A stretch of DNA of 53,765 bases from Lysobacterales bacterium (GCA_026196445.1 JAPHTE010000293.1:1-53765), one strand, 5' to 3'; shown: positions 1-9,434, counted from the first letter of the stretch. Notes: a model not told the origin generated them from the sequence alone. Program-made: numbers and translations.

Positions 1-3000
1 ACGGTGCCCTGGCCGGCGCTTTCCGTCCAGCTGTTGAGCTGGTCACAGCCCTGTTCCAGCGCCTCGATGGCCGAAACCGACGGTGGAAGCAACTGGCCAG
101 CGATACGCTCAAGCAGGGTCTCCATCGAATGGCTCAGGTCGCCCAGCGCGATCAGGCCAGCCATGCGCGCTCCGCCCTTGAAGGTGTGGATCTCACGCTG
201 CAGGTTCTGCACGATGGCGAGGTCCGGCAGGTTGTCTCGCCAGGTGTTGAGCAGGGAGTCGCAACGCTCGAGAATAAGCGTGGCTTCCTCGAGGAAAATA
301 TCCACGATGTCCGTGTCGATCGGCTCGGCTTCAGGTTTGTCTTCAGCGTGCTCGGTTTCTTCTTCGTATTCGGTGGCTTCCTCGATGGGTTCGTCAGCCG
401 TTACCGCTTCTTCAGTCTCGGTCGGCTCGTAAGTACGTTGCCTGGCAGCCGCCTTGTACTCGGTGGTGAGTGCCCGCAGTTGTTCGATTTGCTGGTCCGC
501 GTCGTCCGCCAGTTCGGCATCACTATCACCCTCGTGGATGGCCAGGCAGGATTCCAGTTGCGCAACTCCGGCTGCGACCGCCCACATGGCCATATCGTGG
601 AAGGGCATACCGCTGTCGCGTTGGATGTCGAGAAAATCACTCAGGGCCTTGGCGATTTCAGGTTCCCGGCCCAACGGGTTCAGTCCAACCGTTCCAGCCA
701 CGCTGTGGGCAGCGTGAATTTGGTCATCGCTGATGGAATGGGATCGATCCATCGATATCTGCTCGACCAGACCCTTGAGTAATCCAAGATATGTCCTCAG
801 CTCCGTGCGCACCAGTTCATTCAGGTCGGGTTCGTCATCCGCCTCGACCTGGAGCGTCTCACCGCCCGGCAGTAGTGCGGCGAGGAACGGGGGCAGGGTC
901 TCGAGCAACGGCGCCCAGTCGATGGCGTTTTCATGGGCCAATTGGTCTATGTTCTGTTCGATGGCAGCCAGGCCCCCGGCATCCAGCTCGGTGGGCTCCT
1001 GCAACAGACGTTGGCGCAGCGCCGGCAACACGGCCTGTGACAGCTTCAGCACGATGGCAACGTCATCAATGGCCTTGACGCGGGTCTCCAGCACTCCGTT
1101 GAGCAGCGCCTCGACATGCCAGGCGTAGTCGCCCAGCTCAACCGCACCCACCATGCGGCCACTGCCCTTGAGTGTATGGTAGCCGCGGCGGATCTCGGTG
1201 AGCAGGCCAAGGTTCTCCCGGTCTTGTTGCCAGCGAGGCAATTGTTCTTTCAACATACCGGTGACGGCTTCGTACTCTTCCAGGAATACCGCTGTCAACT
1301 CGGGATCGAGTTCAGAAGTGGTGCCGGCCGCGCTTGTCCCGGTCATTTCTTCAGCCGGGGCCTGGACTGCCTCGACCACTTCCATTTCACCGACAGGTAA
1401 GCGTTCGAGGCGTTCCTTGAGAATTCCGAGGAAGCGCTCGCGGTTGCGTTGCTGGTCACGGCAACCGGCCAGGTAAAGTTCGAGCGCCGCGACTGCGTCT
1501 GTTACGGCTTCCAGCTTGCCGGGGTCGATGGTCGCCTCGGACCTGGAGACACGCAGCAAGTTGGCCAGCGCGTTACGCAGCTTGATGGCCTGGCTGGCGG
1601 TGTCCGCTTCGCCGATCAGCTCCAGCGCACCGGCGATATGCTCCATCGCCGTGGTGTAATCCGCATCCAGGTCGCCCTCAAAATACTGGCGCACGGCATC
1701 CTGTACCTGGTGCAGGCTGACAACGGTTTCATCGAGCAGGTGTGACCTGATGCGGCGCAGTTCGTGACCCGGCAGACCAGTGAATATTGGTGACTGGTCC
1801 TCGGGCAAGGGTTCACCGAGGGTGGAAATCTGTTCCTCGAGGACGGATTCCACCTGGATCAGTTGTTCCGCCAGTTCCATCAGCAAAGATTCGCGGGAAC
1901 GTTGGTCAGGATCCTGTTCGGGGTCTTCGCTGGCGTCGAAGGCCGGCATCAGTTTTTCTATGGAACGGGCGGAGTCGGCCAGACCCATCATTTTCAGGGT
2001 GTCTTGCAGTCTCAGCAGGGCTTCGTGGCTTTGTTCACGCCTGCCGGTTTCGATCGTGCCGGTCCTGAGCTCGAGGTCCAGGGCGTCCTTGACCAGGGAT
2101 AATTCATCGCGCACGGCGGAACCGAGTGACAGGTACAGTTCACGATTACGGCCGGTCACTGCGCCGCGGGCGCGCACCAGCACGTCGCGGTCCGGTACCA
2201 ATTCCTGTAACTGGAAGCGTTCCTTGAGCTTGTCGACACTGGCACTGCCCGACTTGGCCTGCGCGATATGGAACAGCAGGGCTTGCGACACGGCGTTGGC
2301 CGAATGTTCCTCGACCGCATCCTCGCCGCCTTCGGCCAGTGTCTTGATGATCAGGTGTAGCCTGGCGAACAGGCGCCGCAGGTGGATGTCGTTCTCGGTG
2401 ACCTTGTCCAGTAGTCCACCGATAACCTCACCAGCGATCCACCATAGCCGTTTCAAGTCGAGCCGTTCCACCCTGCGTTGCAGGGTTTCACATACCGAAT
2501 GCAGGGGCGACAGGCGTTCCGCATCTTGCTGGTGTTGCAACCAGCGTAGCAGGGCGTTTTCCCACTGGCGCCGCATACGCAACGCAAATTCCTGGAACGG
2601 TTCATCAAACGCCGGACCGTGTTCCTCGTCCGGCTCCAATTCGGGCAAGGCCACGTCCAGCTCGGGGGCGAACAGCGTGGCCTCCGAAACGATATTGGCG
2701 TTGTAAGCCTCGCGTAACTCATTGATGACGGGCAACAAAAGGACGGGCAAGTCGTGGTGGCCGGCCTGCAGGCGGTCCAGGTAGGACGGCACCACTACGA
2801 CGGCGTCCATCAATGCGCTGTAAGCCTTCTGGCGGTCGCGGATATTATGCCGCCGCAGTTCGTCACACACGGTAATCATTTCTTCGACCACCAACGTGGC
2901 GCCTTGCAGCACCAGCGCTTCGAACGTGAACTTGAGCTGGGTCAGGTGTTCGGCCGTGTTGTCGACAGCGTCCCCGATATAGGTGCTACTGGCGATATGT

Positions 3001-3095
3001 TCGATCTGGGTGCGGATCTGGGTCAGGTGCTTGTCCAGGTCCGGTCGCACCCAGGTCAGGGTAGTGCTGACGTTCGAGGCGTCGAGCAGCATCAT
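1..3095 (-). CDS. chpA: ChpA/PilL-type hybrid chemotaxis histidine kinase, N-terminal 1031 residues (partial)
   Basis: This is the amino-terminal part of the CheA-like kinase of the Chp system, which controls type IV pilus extension and retraction. The frame is open from an ATG-ATG pair at 3095, with AGGAG upstream, to the window edge. The first ~550 residues are helical and resemble the FimL-like, non-phosphorylated part of ChpA. Hpt segments follow: HTLKGSGRMVG with the phospho-acceptor His near residue 640, a weaker HSVAGTVG near 797, and HTFKGGARMAG with His near 970. An acidic Glu/Thr-rich linker (about 885-930) precedes the last one. The ATPase, CheW-like and receiver domains expected at the C terminus lie outside the window. 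The gene starts 58 bases after pilJ; no CheR/PilK methyltransferase gene lies between them, unlike in Pseudomonas. Confidence 0.9.
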   Translation of the reverse strand, partial: MMLLDASNVSTTLTWVRPDLDKHLTQIRTQIEHIASSTYIGDAVDNTAEHLTQLKFTFEALVLQGATLVVEEMITVCDELRRHNIRDRQKAYSALMDAVVVVPSYLDRLQAGHHDLPVLLLPVINELREAYNANIVSEATLFAPELDVALPELEPDEEHGPAFDEPFQEFALRMRRQWENALLRWLQHQQDAERLSPLHSVCETLQRRVERLDLKRLWWIAGEVIGGLLDKVTENDIHLRRLFARLHLIIKTLAEGGEDAVEEHSANAVSQALLFHIAQAKSGSASVDKLKERFQLQELVPDRDVLVRARGAVTGRNRELYLSLGSAVRDELSLVKDALDLELRTGTIETGRREQSHEALLRLQDTLKMMGLADSARSIEKLMPAFDASEDPEQDPDQRSRESLLMELAEQLIQVESVLEEQISTLGEPLPEDQSPIFTGLPGHELRRIRSHLLDETVVSLHQVQDAVRQYFEGDLDADYTTAMEHIAGALELIGEADTASQAIKLRNALANLLRVSRSEATIDPGKLEAVTDAVAALELYLAGCRDQQRNRERFLGILKERLERLPVGEMEVVEAVQAPAEEMTGTSAAGTTSELDPELTAVFLEEYEAVTGMLKEQLPRWQQDRENLGLLTEIRRGYHTLKGSGRMVGAVELGDYAWHVEALLNGVLETRVKAIDDVAIVLKLSQAVLPALRQRLLQEPTELDAGGLAAIEQNIDQLAHENAIDWAPLLETLPPFLAALLPGGETLQVEADDEPDLNELVRTELRTYLGLLKGLVEQISMDRSHSISDDQIHAAHSVAGTVGLNPLGREPEIAKALSDFLDIQRDSGMPFHDMAMWAVAAGVAQLESCLAIHEGDSDAELADDADQQIEQLRALTTEYKAAARQRTYEPTETEEAVTADEPIEEATEYEEETEHAEDKPEAEPIDTDIVDIFLEEATLILERCDSLLNTWRDNLPDLAIVQNLQREIHTFKGGARMAGLIALGDLSHSMETLLERIAGQLLPPSVSAIEALEQGCDQLNSWTESAGQGT

Positions 3096-3153
3096 GTCAA
3101 CAGCGCTCCTGCCGCATATGCATGGTGCCCGGTCTGGCGTGTGTCGCGGTCAT

Positions 3154-5208
3154 TCAGTCGTCTTCCGGCAACTTGAAATCGGTGACGGAATCACTCAGTT
3201 GCATCACCAGTTCAGCCAGTTCCTCGACGGAATCGGCCACCCGGGTACTGCTTTGTGATGCCTTTACAGAAACTTCCTGCACGCTCTTCATCAGTTTTGA
3301 GATCTTGGTGGCGGTGGCCGATTGGGACTGGGCCTCTTCCGAAATACCGGCAATCATCGTCGCCAATTCCTTGGACACCGTTTCGATCTGTTCGAGCGCG
3401 GTACCGGCGTCTTCTGCCAGGCGCGCGCCAGTGACGACCTCGGTGGTGGTCGATTCCATGGATTCCACTGCCTCGGCGGTGTCGGCCTGGATGGTCTGGA
3501 CCAGTGTACTGATCCTGCGCGTTGCGTTGGTGGCGCTTTCCGCCAGTTGCTGGACTTCGTCCGCCACCACGGCAAAGCCCTTACCGGCGCCGCCTGCGGA
3601 GGCGGCCTGGATGGCGGCATTGAGCGCCAGCACGTTGGTCTGTTCCGCGATGCCGTTGATTAACCCGACAATGTCACCGATCTCCTGGGTGGATTCACCG
3701 AGGCGCTTGATACGCTTGGAAGTCTGCTGGATCTGCTCACGGATGGTGTCCATGCCGCTGATGGTTTCACGAACTTTCTCACCACCGGTATGGGCAATTT
3801 CCACCGAATTGCCCGCCGCGTGACTGGATTCGCTTGAGCGCGTGGCCATGGTGTCGAATGAATGGGCCATTTTCTCAACGGACTCGGTCGCTGCACCAAT
3901 CTGTTCGGCCTGCTCGGTCGCCGCTTTGGCCAGATCTGATGTCGAGGCGCGCGTGTCCATGGCCGAGCCGGCCACCTCCTGGGAGGTGTACTTGATACCC
4001 TTGACCAGTTCCCGCAGCTGTTCGATCGCGTAGTTGATCGAGTCCGCGATGGCACCGGTGATGTCCTCGGTGACCGAGGCCTGGACCGTCAGGTCGCCGT
4101 CGGCCAATGAACTCATCTCATCCAGCAACTTGAGGATAGCTTGCTGGTTCTTCTTGTTGATCCGGGCCGCGACCTTGCCGCGGCGGCGTTCTGCCGACAT
4201 GAATGAATAGACCAGTATGCAGACCATGAAGACCATGCCGATCAATCCGACGATCGCGGTGATTTGCGATGGCCACAAACGTGTCTCTGGTATTTCTGCA
4301 ATGGCTTTTTTCAGATTGGCCGCTTCAATGAATACGTCCCGGCTGTCGAGAAAGATCTCGTCAGCGGCACCGCGTACCTCAAACAGGTCACTGGAAGAGT
4401 CGAGGATGGCATTGATCTGCGGCTTGATGGTCTCAAACAGGGCCTGGACCTTACCTAGAGACTGCAGCGCCTGGGAATTGCGTACCTGGGTGATACCAAG
4501 CTTGGTATTGCCACGCAGCAGGGCGTTGAGCACCTGGTCGAACTGGTCACGTTCCCGGCTGAGGTTATCGGCAGCGCCAACCGCTTTGCTGCCGCCCTGC
4601 AGTATTTCGGATACGTGACGCAATATGCGTTCCGCCAACACCAGTTGGCGGTTGGCGGACACGACCTGGTTGGTCGGTGCGCCACTTTGGGTCAGGGCGC
4701 GGATACTGGCGTCCGTGTTTTGCTGGATGTCCGGTATGTTCTCCTGCACGGTGTTACGCGCCGAGGCCAGTTCCAGCACCAGGTTTTCGCGCTCCAAAAT
4801 GCTGCCAGCATTGGTGCTCATACGGTCCCAGGTCAGGTTCAACTGTCGCATCGGGACATCGATGACCAGTGGTGTAGGCGGCAGGCCGGTCGCAACGGAA
4901 CCGGAGCGCAGCTTACTCATCGCTGAAGTGATTTTCCCGCTGGAATTACCCAGTTCCAGAAAGGCATCGAGATTGCCTGCGGCCGCCTCGCCGGCCGACT
5001 TTGCCAGTTGCTGGGACGTGACCTGGACATCGGTGGTCAACGAGATCCATTCCTGCTCGTAACGTGTGTTCTGCGTCAGGGAATAAAACGTGATGGCGAC
5101 AAATACCAGGGAAATGATCAACAGGCCGGTCGCCAGGAAAACGCCCCAGGAGCGCTGGTTTTTTACTTTGGGCTGTATGTTTTGCATCCTGTTACCCCGT
5201 GTGCTCAT
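3154..5208 (-). CDS. pilJ: PilJ-type methyl-accepting chemotaxis protein of the Chp system
   Basis: Inner-membrane receptor of 684 residues feeding the ChpA kinase through the CheW-like PilI. Transmembrane segments lie at about 21-44 and 313-338, bracketing a periplasmic helical region of ~270 residues like the PilJ N-terminal ligand domain. A HAMP-like stretch follows (about 340-400, containing SLADGDLTV). The cytoplasmic coiled-coil hairpin has its conserved tip at about 515-550 (INGIAEQTNVLALNAAIQAA). Length matches PilJ of Pseudomonas (about 680). Its ATG overlaps the pilI stop by 4 bases, implying translational coupling. In other bacteria PilJ senses pilus tension or pilin; that is family knowledge, not visible here. 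Confidence 0.95.
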   Translation of the reverse strand: MSTRGNRMQNIQPKVKNQRSWGVFLATGLLIISLVFVAITFYSLTQNTRYEQEWISLTTDVQVTSQQLAKSAGEAAAGNLDAFLELGNSSGKITSAMSKLRSGSVATGLPPTPLVIDVPMRQLNLTWDRMSTNAGSILERENLVLELASARNTVQENIPDIQQNTDASIRALTQSGAPTNQVVSANRQLVLAERILRHVSEILQGGSKAVGAADNLSRERDQFDQVLNALLRGNTKLGITQVRNSQALQSLGKVQALFETIKPQINAILDSSSDLFEVRGAADEIFLDSRDVFIEAANLKKAIAEIPETRLWPSQITAIVGLIGMVFMVCILVYSFMSAERRRGKVAARINKKNQQAILKLLDEMSSLADGDLTVQASVTEDITGAIADSINYAIEQLRELVKGIKYTSQEVAGSAMDTRASTSDLAKAATEQAEQIGAATESVEKMAHSFDTMATRSSESSHAAGNSVEIAHTGGEKVRETISGMDTIREQIQQTSKRIKRLGESTQEIGDIVGLINGIAEQTNVLALNAAIQAASAGGAGKGFAVVADEVQQLAESATNATRRISTLVQTIQADTAEAVESMESTTTEVVTGARLAEDAGTALEQIETVSKELATMIAGISEEAQSQSATATKISKLMKSVQEVSVKASQSSTRVADSVEELAELVMQLSDSVTDFKLPEDD

Positions 5209-5753
5209 GCGGCTGCGCCATTCAGAAATTCAGGTGTGGAAAACAAGGTGTCCATGTCGAACTCCCGCCACACATCCTTACCGGAGCGGTATTGCTTGTG
5301 CACGAAACTTTTAAATGGTGAATTTTTTGGCAGGCGCGCGCGGGCGCTTTCCCCGGTGACAAAGTGGCGCTGGCCAAACACTTCGTCCACCAGCAGGCCA
5401 ACCGGCCGGCCACGCAGGCTGGCGGCCAGCAAGCGGGTCCGCATGGAGACTTTTGAGCGTTTGCCGTGCAGAAACCAGGCCAGGTCGATGACGGTCAGCA
5501 GGTCACCGTGCACATTGGCCAGGCCGAGTATCCATGGCTTGGTGCCGGGCACCGGTGTAAAAGCGGGAATAGGCAGGAATTCATGTACCTGCGCGACGTT
5601 GCAGGCCAGGCGTTCCTTGCCGATCCGAAAAATGACACCCACCCATTCGCCACCGTGCAGATGCCCGGTGGCCTGGCCCGGTTCGAAGTCACGACTGCGT
5701 TGCTCGTAATCCTGCAGCTTGGCAAACGATGTATTGATGCCGGTCATGAGCAT
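5205..5753 (-). CDS. pilI: PilI, CheW-like adaptor of the Chp system
   Basis: A 182-residue CheW-domain protein (domain about 36-175) that should couple the PilJ receptor to the ChpA kinase in the cytoplasm. Conserved CheW patterns are visible: VHEFLPIP, the GLANVHGDLLTVIDL strand-turn-strand, and GLLVDEVFGQRHF. Length and order (receiver gene, CheW gene, receptor gene) match pilG-pilI-pilJ. The start may be this ATG or the one two codons later. It overlaps pilJ by 4 bases and follows pilG by 53 bases, so the cluster is probably one transcript. Confidence 0.93.
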   Translation of the reverse strand: MLMTGINTSFAKLQDYEQRSRDFEPGQATGHLHGGEWVGVIFRIGKERLACNVAQVHEFLPIPAFTPVPGTKPWILGLANVHGDLLTVIDLAWFLHGKRSKVSMRTRLLAASLRGRPVGLLVDEVFGQRHFVTGESARARLPKNSPFKSFVHKQYRSGKDVWREFDMDTLFSTPEFLNGAAA

Positions 5754-5806
5754 GAACCCCGTGAATTGTCAGTCGTTGTTAAAGGCGGCACCGATAGATG
5801 CACTTA

Positions 5807-6232
5807 TCAGCTTGCTGCGTGCTGTTTGACCGCACTCAACAATTCTTCACGTGTAAAGGGCTTGGTCAGGTACTGGTCTGAACCGACCACGCGGCCGCGT
5901 GCCATGTCGAACAGACCGTCTTTACTGGTCAGCATAACGACTGGCGTGTCCCGAAATTCGACATTGTTCTTGATGATTGCGCAGGTTTGGTAGCCATCCA
6001 GGCGCGGCATCATGATGTCGACAAATATCAGGTTGGGCCGGTGGCGGGTAATTTTGGAGAGGGCCTCGAAACCATTTTCAGCAGTGATGACTTCGCAGCC
6101 TTCACTGGACAACATGGTTTCGGCAGAACGCCGGATGGTAGCACTGTCATCGACCACCAAGACCCGTAGCTTCTTGTTCTCAGCGGGGCTTTCGCCAGCA
6201 CCCGCGTCCGTATTCAATTGTTCCTGGCTCAT
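5807..6232 (-). CDS. pilG: PilG-type single-domain response regulator
   Basis: A CheY-like receiver of 141 residues with no output domain. The open frame extends upstream, but this ATG has a good GGGAAGA ribosome site and gives the family length. Acidic pocket at Asp28/Asp29, phospho-acceptor Asp72 (FVDIMMPRLDGYQT), switch residue in MLTSKDG, conserved Lys in YLTKPF. FVDIMMPRLDGYQTCAIIKNN and GSDQYLTKPF identify it as PilG (pilus extension, adenylate cyclase activation) rather than PilH. It is the first gene of the minus-strand Chp cluster and is divergent from gshB, as in Pseudomonas. Confidence 0.93.
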   Translation of the reverse strand: MSQEQLNTDAGAGESPAENKKLRVLVVDDSATIRRSAETMLSSEGCEVITAENGFEALSKITRHRPNLIFVDIMMPRLDGYQTCAIIKNNVEFRDTPVVMLTSKDGLFDMARGRVVGSDQYLTKPFTREELLSAVKQHAAS

Positions 6233-6502
6233 ATTTTCTTCCCTGGTTTTGCGACTTGTGCAATGATTCCCTTCGCTGCTCAGCGCCCGGCGGTAGGGCA
6301 ATAGCCGATGCCCGATTTGATGCCGTACTTTTAGTTTACCCTTAGAAAAGAGAGGTTTCCACCACGTTTCTAAATAACTGGTACGGGTTTCAATGCACCC
6401 GAAGCGTCCTGCTCGAAGTATTGCCCAGAGCAAGGTAACTGGATTCGGACACCGCGGCACCTGATAATAGAATGATAGCGGAAATGGATTAAACCACATG
6501 AA
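6233..6502. other. Divergent intergenic region between pilG and gshB
   Basis: Two hundred and seventy bases separate the divergent start codons, so promoters for the Chp cluster and for gshB should lie here. On the plus strand an AT-rich segment near 6460-6475 (containing TAGAAT) could be a -10 element for gshB. I see no convincing hairpin, operator repeat or small gene. Confidence 0.4.
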
Positions 6503-7468
6503 ATGGACACTGCAATGCCGCAAGGATTAAAAACCGGTGTAATCATGGATCCGATTGCCGGGATCAAAACTTACAAGGACTCCACCTTCGCCATGCTGTT
6601 GGAAGCGCAGCGGCGCGGGCACACCTTGCACTACATGGAAGCGGGCAGGCTGTTTGTTGCCGACGGCCACTTGATGGCTTCGATGCAGTTGCTGGAAGTG
6701 CGTGACGACCCCCACGACTGGTTTAGCCTGGAGACTGCAGACATAACGGCAGTGGACGCACTGGATATCGTGCTGATGCGTAAGGATCCGCCGTTCGACA
6801 TGGACTATATCTACGCGACTTATATGCTGGAACTGGCCGAGAAGGCGGGCGCCCTGGTTATCAACAGGCCACAGAGCCTGCGTGATGCCAACGAGAAGTT
6901 CTTTATCAGCAACTTCCCCCAGTGTTGCGTGCCGATGATCGTGGGCAGCCAGTCCGGGTTAATCCGCGATTTCGTCAGGACACACGGCCGCTGCGTGGTG
7001 AAGCCGCTGGACGGCATGGGCGGTGAATCCATTTTCCAGGTCAGCGACAAGGACCCGAACCTGAATGTCATCCTCGAAACCATCACCCGCCACGATACCC
7101 GTGCGGTTATGGCGCAACGCTATATCGATGAAATTTCCAGTGGTGACAAGCGAATCCTGATCGTAGACGGTGAGCCGGTCCCGTTCGCTCTGGCCCGTTT
7201 CCCCGGGCAAGGCGATTTTCGCGGCAACCTGGCCAAGGGAGGTAGCAGCAAGGGCATGCCGCTGAGCGAAAGGGACCGCTGGATCTGTTCGCAGGTCGCG
7301 CCGGAACTAAAACAAAGGGGCATCCTGTTCGCGGGACTGGATGTCATCGGTGACTGGCTGACCGAGGTCAACGTCACCAGCCCAACCTGTATCCGCGAGC
7401 TGGATGCGGAATACAGCCTGAACATCGCCGGGCAGTTATTTGATGCGGCCGAGGAGAGACTCCCGTAA
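6503..7468 (+). CDS. gshB: Glutathione synthetase
   Basis: ATP-grasp ligase joining gamma-glutamylcysteine and glycine, the last step of glutathione synthesis. It has 321 residues, close to the E. coli enzyme. The N-terminal domain carries GVIMDPIAGIKTYKDSTFAM and the MLLEAQRRGHTLHYME stretch diagnostic of proteobacterial GshB. The ATP-grasp domain spans about 133-318, with VVKPLDGMGGESIF at about 165-178, RILIVDGEPVPFALAR, and a C-terminal VNVTSPTCIRELD metal/ATP-binding stretch. The exact start (6503 or the ATG at 6515) is uncertain because neither has a strong ribosome site. Divergent from pilG and two bases from the TonB-like gene. Confidence 0.97.
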   Translation: MDTAMPQGLKTGVIMDPIAGIKTYKDSTFAMLLEAQRRGHTLHYMEAGRLFVADGHLMASMQLLEVRDDPHDWFSLETADITAVDALDIVLMRKDPPFDMDYIYATYMLELAEKAGALVINRPQSLRDANEKFFISNFPQCCVPMIVGSQSGLIRDFVRTHGRCVVKPLDGMGGESIFQVSDKDPNLNVILETITRHDTRAVMAQRYIDEISSGDKRILIVDGEPVPFALARFPGQGDFRGNLAKGGSSKGMPLSERDRWICSQVAPELKQRGILFAGLDVIGDWLTEVNVTSPTCIRELDAEYSLNIAGQLFDAAEERLP

Positions 7469-7470
7469 CG

Positions 7471-8331
7471 ATGTACACCATCCACACCAGCAATGACCGG
7501 TTTGCTGTAAGTATTGTGATGGCGCTTGGTTTGCACGCTACAGTCTTGCTGGGGGTTGGTTTCATACTCGACTTCAAACCACTCACTCACCCGCTGGACA
7601 CCCTTGACGTGGTGCTGGTCAACTGGCAATCGGAGACCAAGCCCGAACAGGCCGACTTTCTCGCCCAGGCGTCGCAGAAGGGCGGCGGGGAATCGCTGGA
7701 GGCCGTCGAGCCGTCGCAGGAACACGCCGGGACTTCGCCCGGGCGCGCCGACGGCATGGATCCAGTGGACCAGGTCGAGCAGTTTTCCAGCGTTGCCGAT
7801 GCAGCCCGCGAGCAACTGCTCATTGAGGATGACGATTCCGAATTTTCGCAGCAAATTACCCGTATCGAGCAGGCGGAGCAGCCTCAGCCGAGTGCGGCGT
7901 TGCTGATGCAGGACAGCATGAGAATGGCCAGGCTGCAGCCCGGGGTTGAGCGCAGGCAGACGGCAAAATCCAAACTGCCGCGGCGCAAATGGATTTCGGC
8001 CAATACGCACCAATACGAGTATGCGGCCTATATGCAGGCCTGGGTCGCCAAGGTCGAGCGGGTCGGGAACCTCAATTACCCCGAGGAAATCCGGCGGCAG
8101 AAATTGGTCGGTGAGCTGATTATGACGGTGGCCATTCGCCAGGACGGAAGCGTTGAGAGCATCGATATCAGCAAGAGTTCGGGAAAAACCCAGCTGGACC
8201 AGGCTGCGATCAGGATCGTGCGCCTGGCCGGGCCTTATTCACCGCTGCCGCAGAACATCAGCGATGACGTGGATGTTTTGCACATCACTCGCACCTGGCG
8301 GTTCTCACGTGATTTCAGGGGCCTCAATTAA
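7471..8331 (+). CDS. TonB-like energy-transducing protein (TonB3-type)
   Basis: A 286-residue single-span membrane protein: transmembrane segment about 11-34, an acidic/Gln-rich periplasmic linker (about 50-165), and a TonB C-terminal domain (about 195-280) including VGELIMTVAIRQDGSVESI and DVLHITRTWRF. No exbB/exbD genes are nearby, so it would have to borrow a motor or act differently. It has the same position between gshB and yqgE as tonB3 in Pseudomonas aeruginosa, which is known there to be needed for twitching; the adjacent Chp cluster fits. Function here is inferred from domain and position. Confidence 0.85.
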   Translation: MYTIHTSNDRFAVSIVMALGLHATVLLGVGFILDFKPLTHPLDTLDVVLVNWQSETKPEQADFLAQASQKGGGESLEAVEPSQEHAGTSPGRADGMDPVDQVEQFSSVADAAREQLLIEDDDSEFSQQITRIEQAEQPQPSAALLMQDSMRMARLQPGVERRQTAKSKLPRRKWISANTHQYEYAAYMQAWVAKVERVGNLNYPEEIRRQKLVGELIMTVAIRQDGSVESIDISKSSGKTQLDQAAIRIVRLAGPYSPLPQNISDDVDVLHITRTWRFSRDFRGLN

Positions 8332-8398
8332 CAGGCCCGCATACTGCATGAAGATCATGACCCCGACTTGGCTTGAAAAGACCGCCCGAGGGATTAAT

Positions 8399-8989
8399 AT
8401 GCAAGGTATGAGCGAAACACCCCAAGACGTGGTCAGCGGTTACCTGCAGGAACAGCTGCTGATCGCCATGCCCGCCATGGCGGATCCGAATTTTTCGCGC
8501 AGCGTGACGCTGTTGTGCCAACACAACGAGGAAGGCGCAATCGGGATCACCATCAACCGCCGGTCTGACTTCACCCTCGGTGAATTGTTGTTCCAGTTGA
8601 AAATACCTTGTGAGAATGAACAGGTATCCTCCATCGCCGTGTTGGAGGGCGGGCCGGTGAGCCGCGATCACGGTTTTGTATTGCACACGCCTATGGACGG
8701 GTTTAACTCCAGCGTCATGATCAATGAAGACATCATGGTTACGACTTCGCGGGATATCATCACGGCGATTGCCACCGGGAAGGGCCCGGAACAATTCCTT
8801 GTGGCGCTGGGTTACGCGGGCTGGGGAGATGGACAACTGGAATCGGAGATGCGTCAAAACGCCTGGCTGTCGGTGCCTGTGGATACGGGCATCGTGTTCG
8901 ATACCGCGCTCGATAGCCGCTGGGAACAGGCCGTGGGTAAGCTCGGCATCAACATCGGCGACCTGCACGGGGTCGGCGGGTATGCCTGA
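8399..8989 (+). CDS. yqgE: YqgE/AlgH family protein
   Basis: A 196-residue UPF0301 protein. Family signatures: LLIAMPAMADPNFSRSVTLL near the start, EGAIGITINRR, EGGPVSRDHGFVLH, and GYAGWGDGQLESEM. The open frame extends upstream, but this ATG follows a GAGGGA ribosome site and gives the family length; an alternative ATG lies nine bases on. The molecular function of YqgE is not established. It overlaps ruvX by eight bases, the usual partner arrangement. Confidence 0.95.
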   Translation: MQGMSETPQDVVSGYLQEQLLIAMPAMADPNFSRSVTLLCQHNEEGAIGITINRRSDFTLGELLFQLKIPCENEQVSSIAVLEGGPVSRDHGFVLHTPMDGFNSSVMINEDIMVTTSRDIITAIATGKGPEQFLVALGYAGWGDGQLESEMRQNAWLSVPVDTGIVFDTALDSRWEQAVGKLGINIGDLHGVGGYA

Positions 8990-9434
8990 TGAAAGCGGCC
9001 AGCTGACAGGTACCTTGCTGGCATTCGATTTTGGTCACCGGCGTATTGGCGTGGCCGTTGGACAGACATTTACGGGTTCGGCCAATGCGCTGGCGGTGGT
9101 TTCTGTTTCAAGCCGGCCGGACTGGCAGACCATCACCAACATTGTCGGGGAATGGAAGCCGGTGGCCTTGATCGTGGGCTTGCCGCTGGCGGCAGACGGT
9201 AGTGAAACAGACATGTCGAAGGACGCACGCGGCTTCGGCGCCTCCCTGGCTGACCGGTATGCGATCCCGGTACTGTATGAAGACGAGCGCCTGACTTCGA
9301 TCGGTGCGGACGAACGGTTTTCAGCAGCACGGGCGCAGGGTGGCATGCGCAGGAAAGATGCGGCCATGAAGGACGCCATGGCAGCCCAGATCATCCTTGA
9401 GAACTGGTTGCAATCACGTGACGGTGTTTCCTGA
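8982..9434 (+). CDS. ruvX: Putative pre-16S rRNA nuclease / Holliday junction resolvase-like protein YqgF
   Basis: A 150-residue RNase H-fold protein that in E. coli takes part in processing the 5' end of 16S rRNA. Acidic catalytic site in LLAFDFGHRRIGVAVG (about 12-27), second Asp/Glu region in VLYEDERLTS, and a third in RKDAAMKDAMAAQIIL near the end. LIVGLPLAADGSETDMS is also typical. The start ATG overlaps the yqgE stop, indicating coupling. In Pseudomonas the next genes would be pyrR/pyrB; here none follow. Confidence 0.95.
   Translation: MPDESGQLTGTLLAFDFGHRRIGVAVGQTFTGSANALAVVSVSSRPDWQTITNIVGEWKPVALIVGLPLAADGSETDMSKDARGFGASLADRYAIPVLYEDERLTSIGADERFSAARAQGGMRRKDAAMKDAMAAQIILENWLQSRDGVS

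Noticed and set aside
6233..6523. Upstream extension of the pilG frame
   Set aside because: It would run into gshB and lacks conserved sequence; the ATG at 6232 has a good ribosome site and gives family length.
8153..8398. Upstream extension of the yqgE frame
   Set aside because: It overlaps the TonB-like gene in another frame; the conserved YqgE N terminus begins at 8399 with a good ribosome site.
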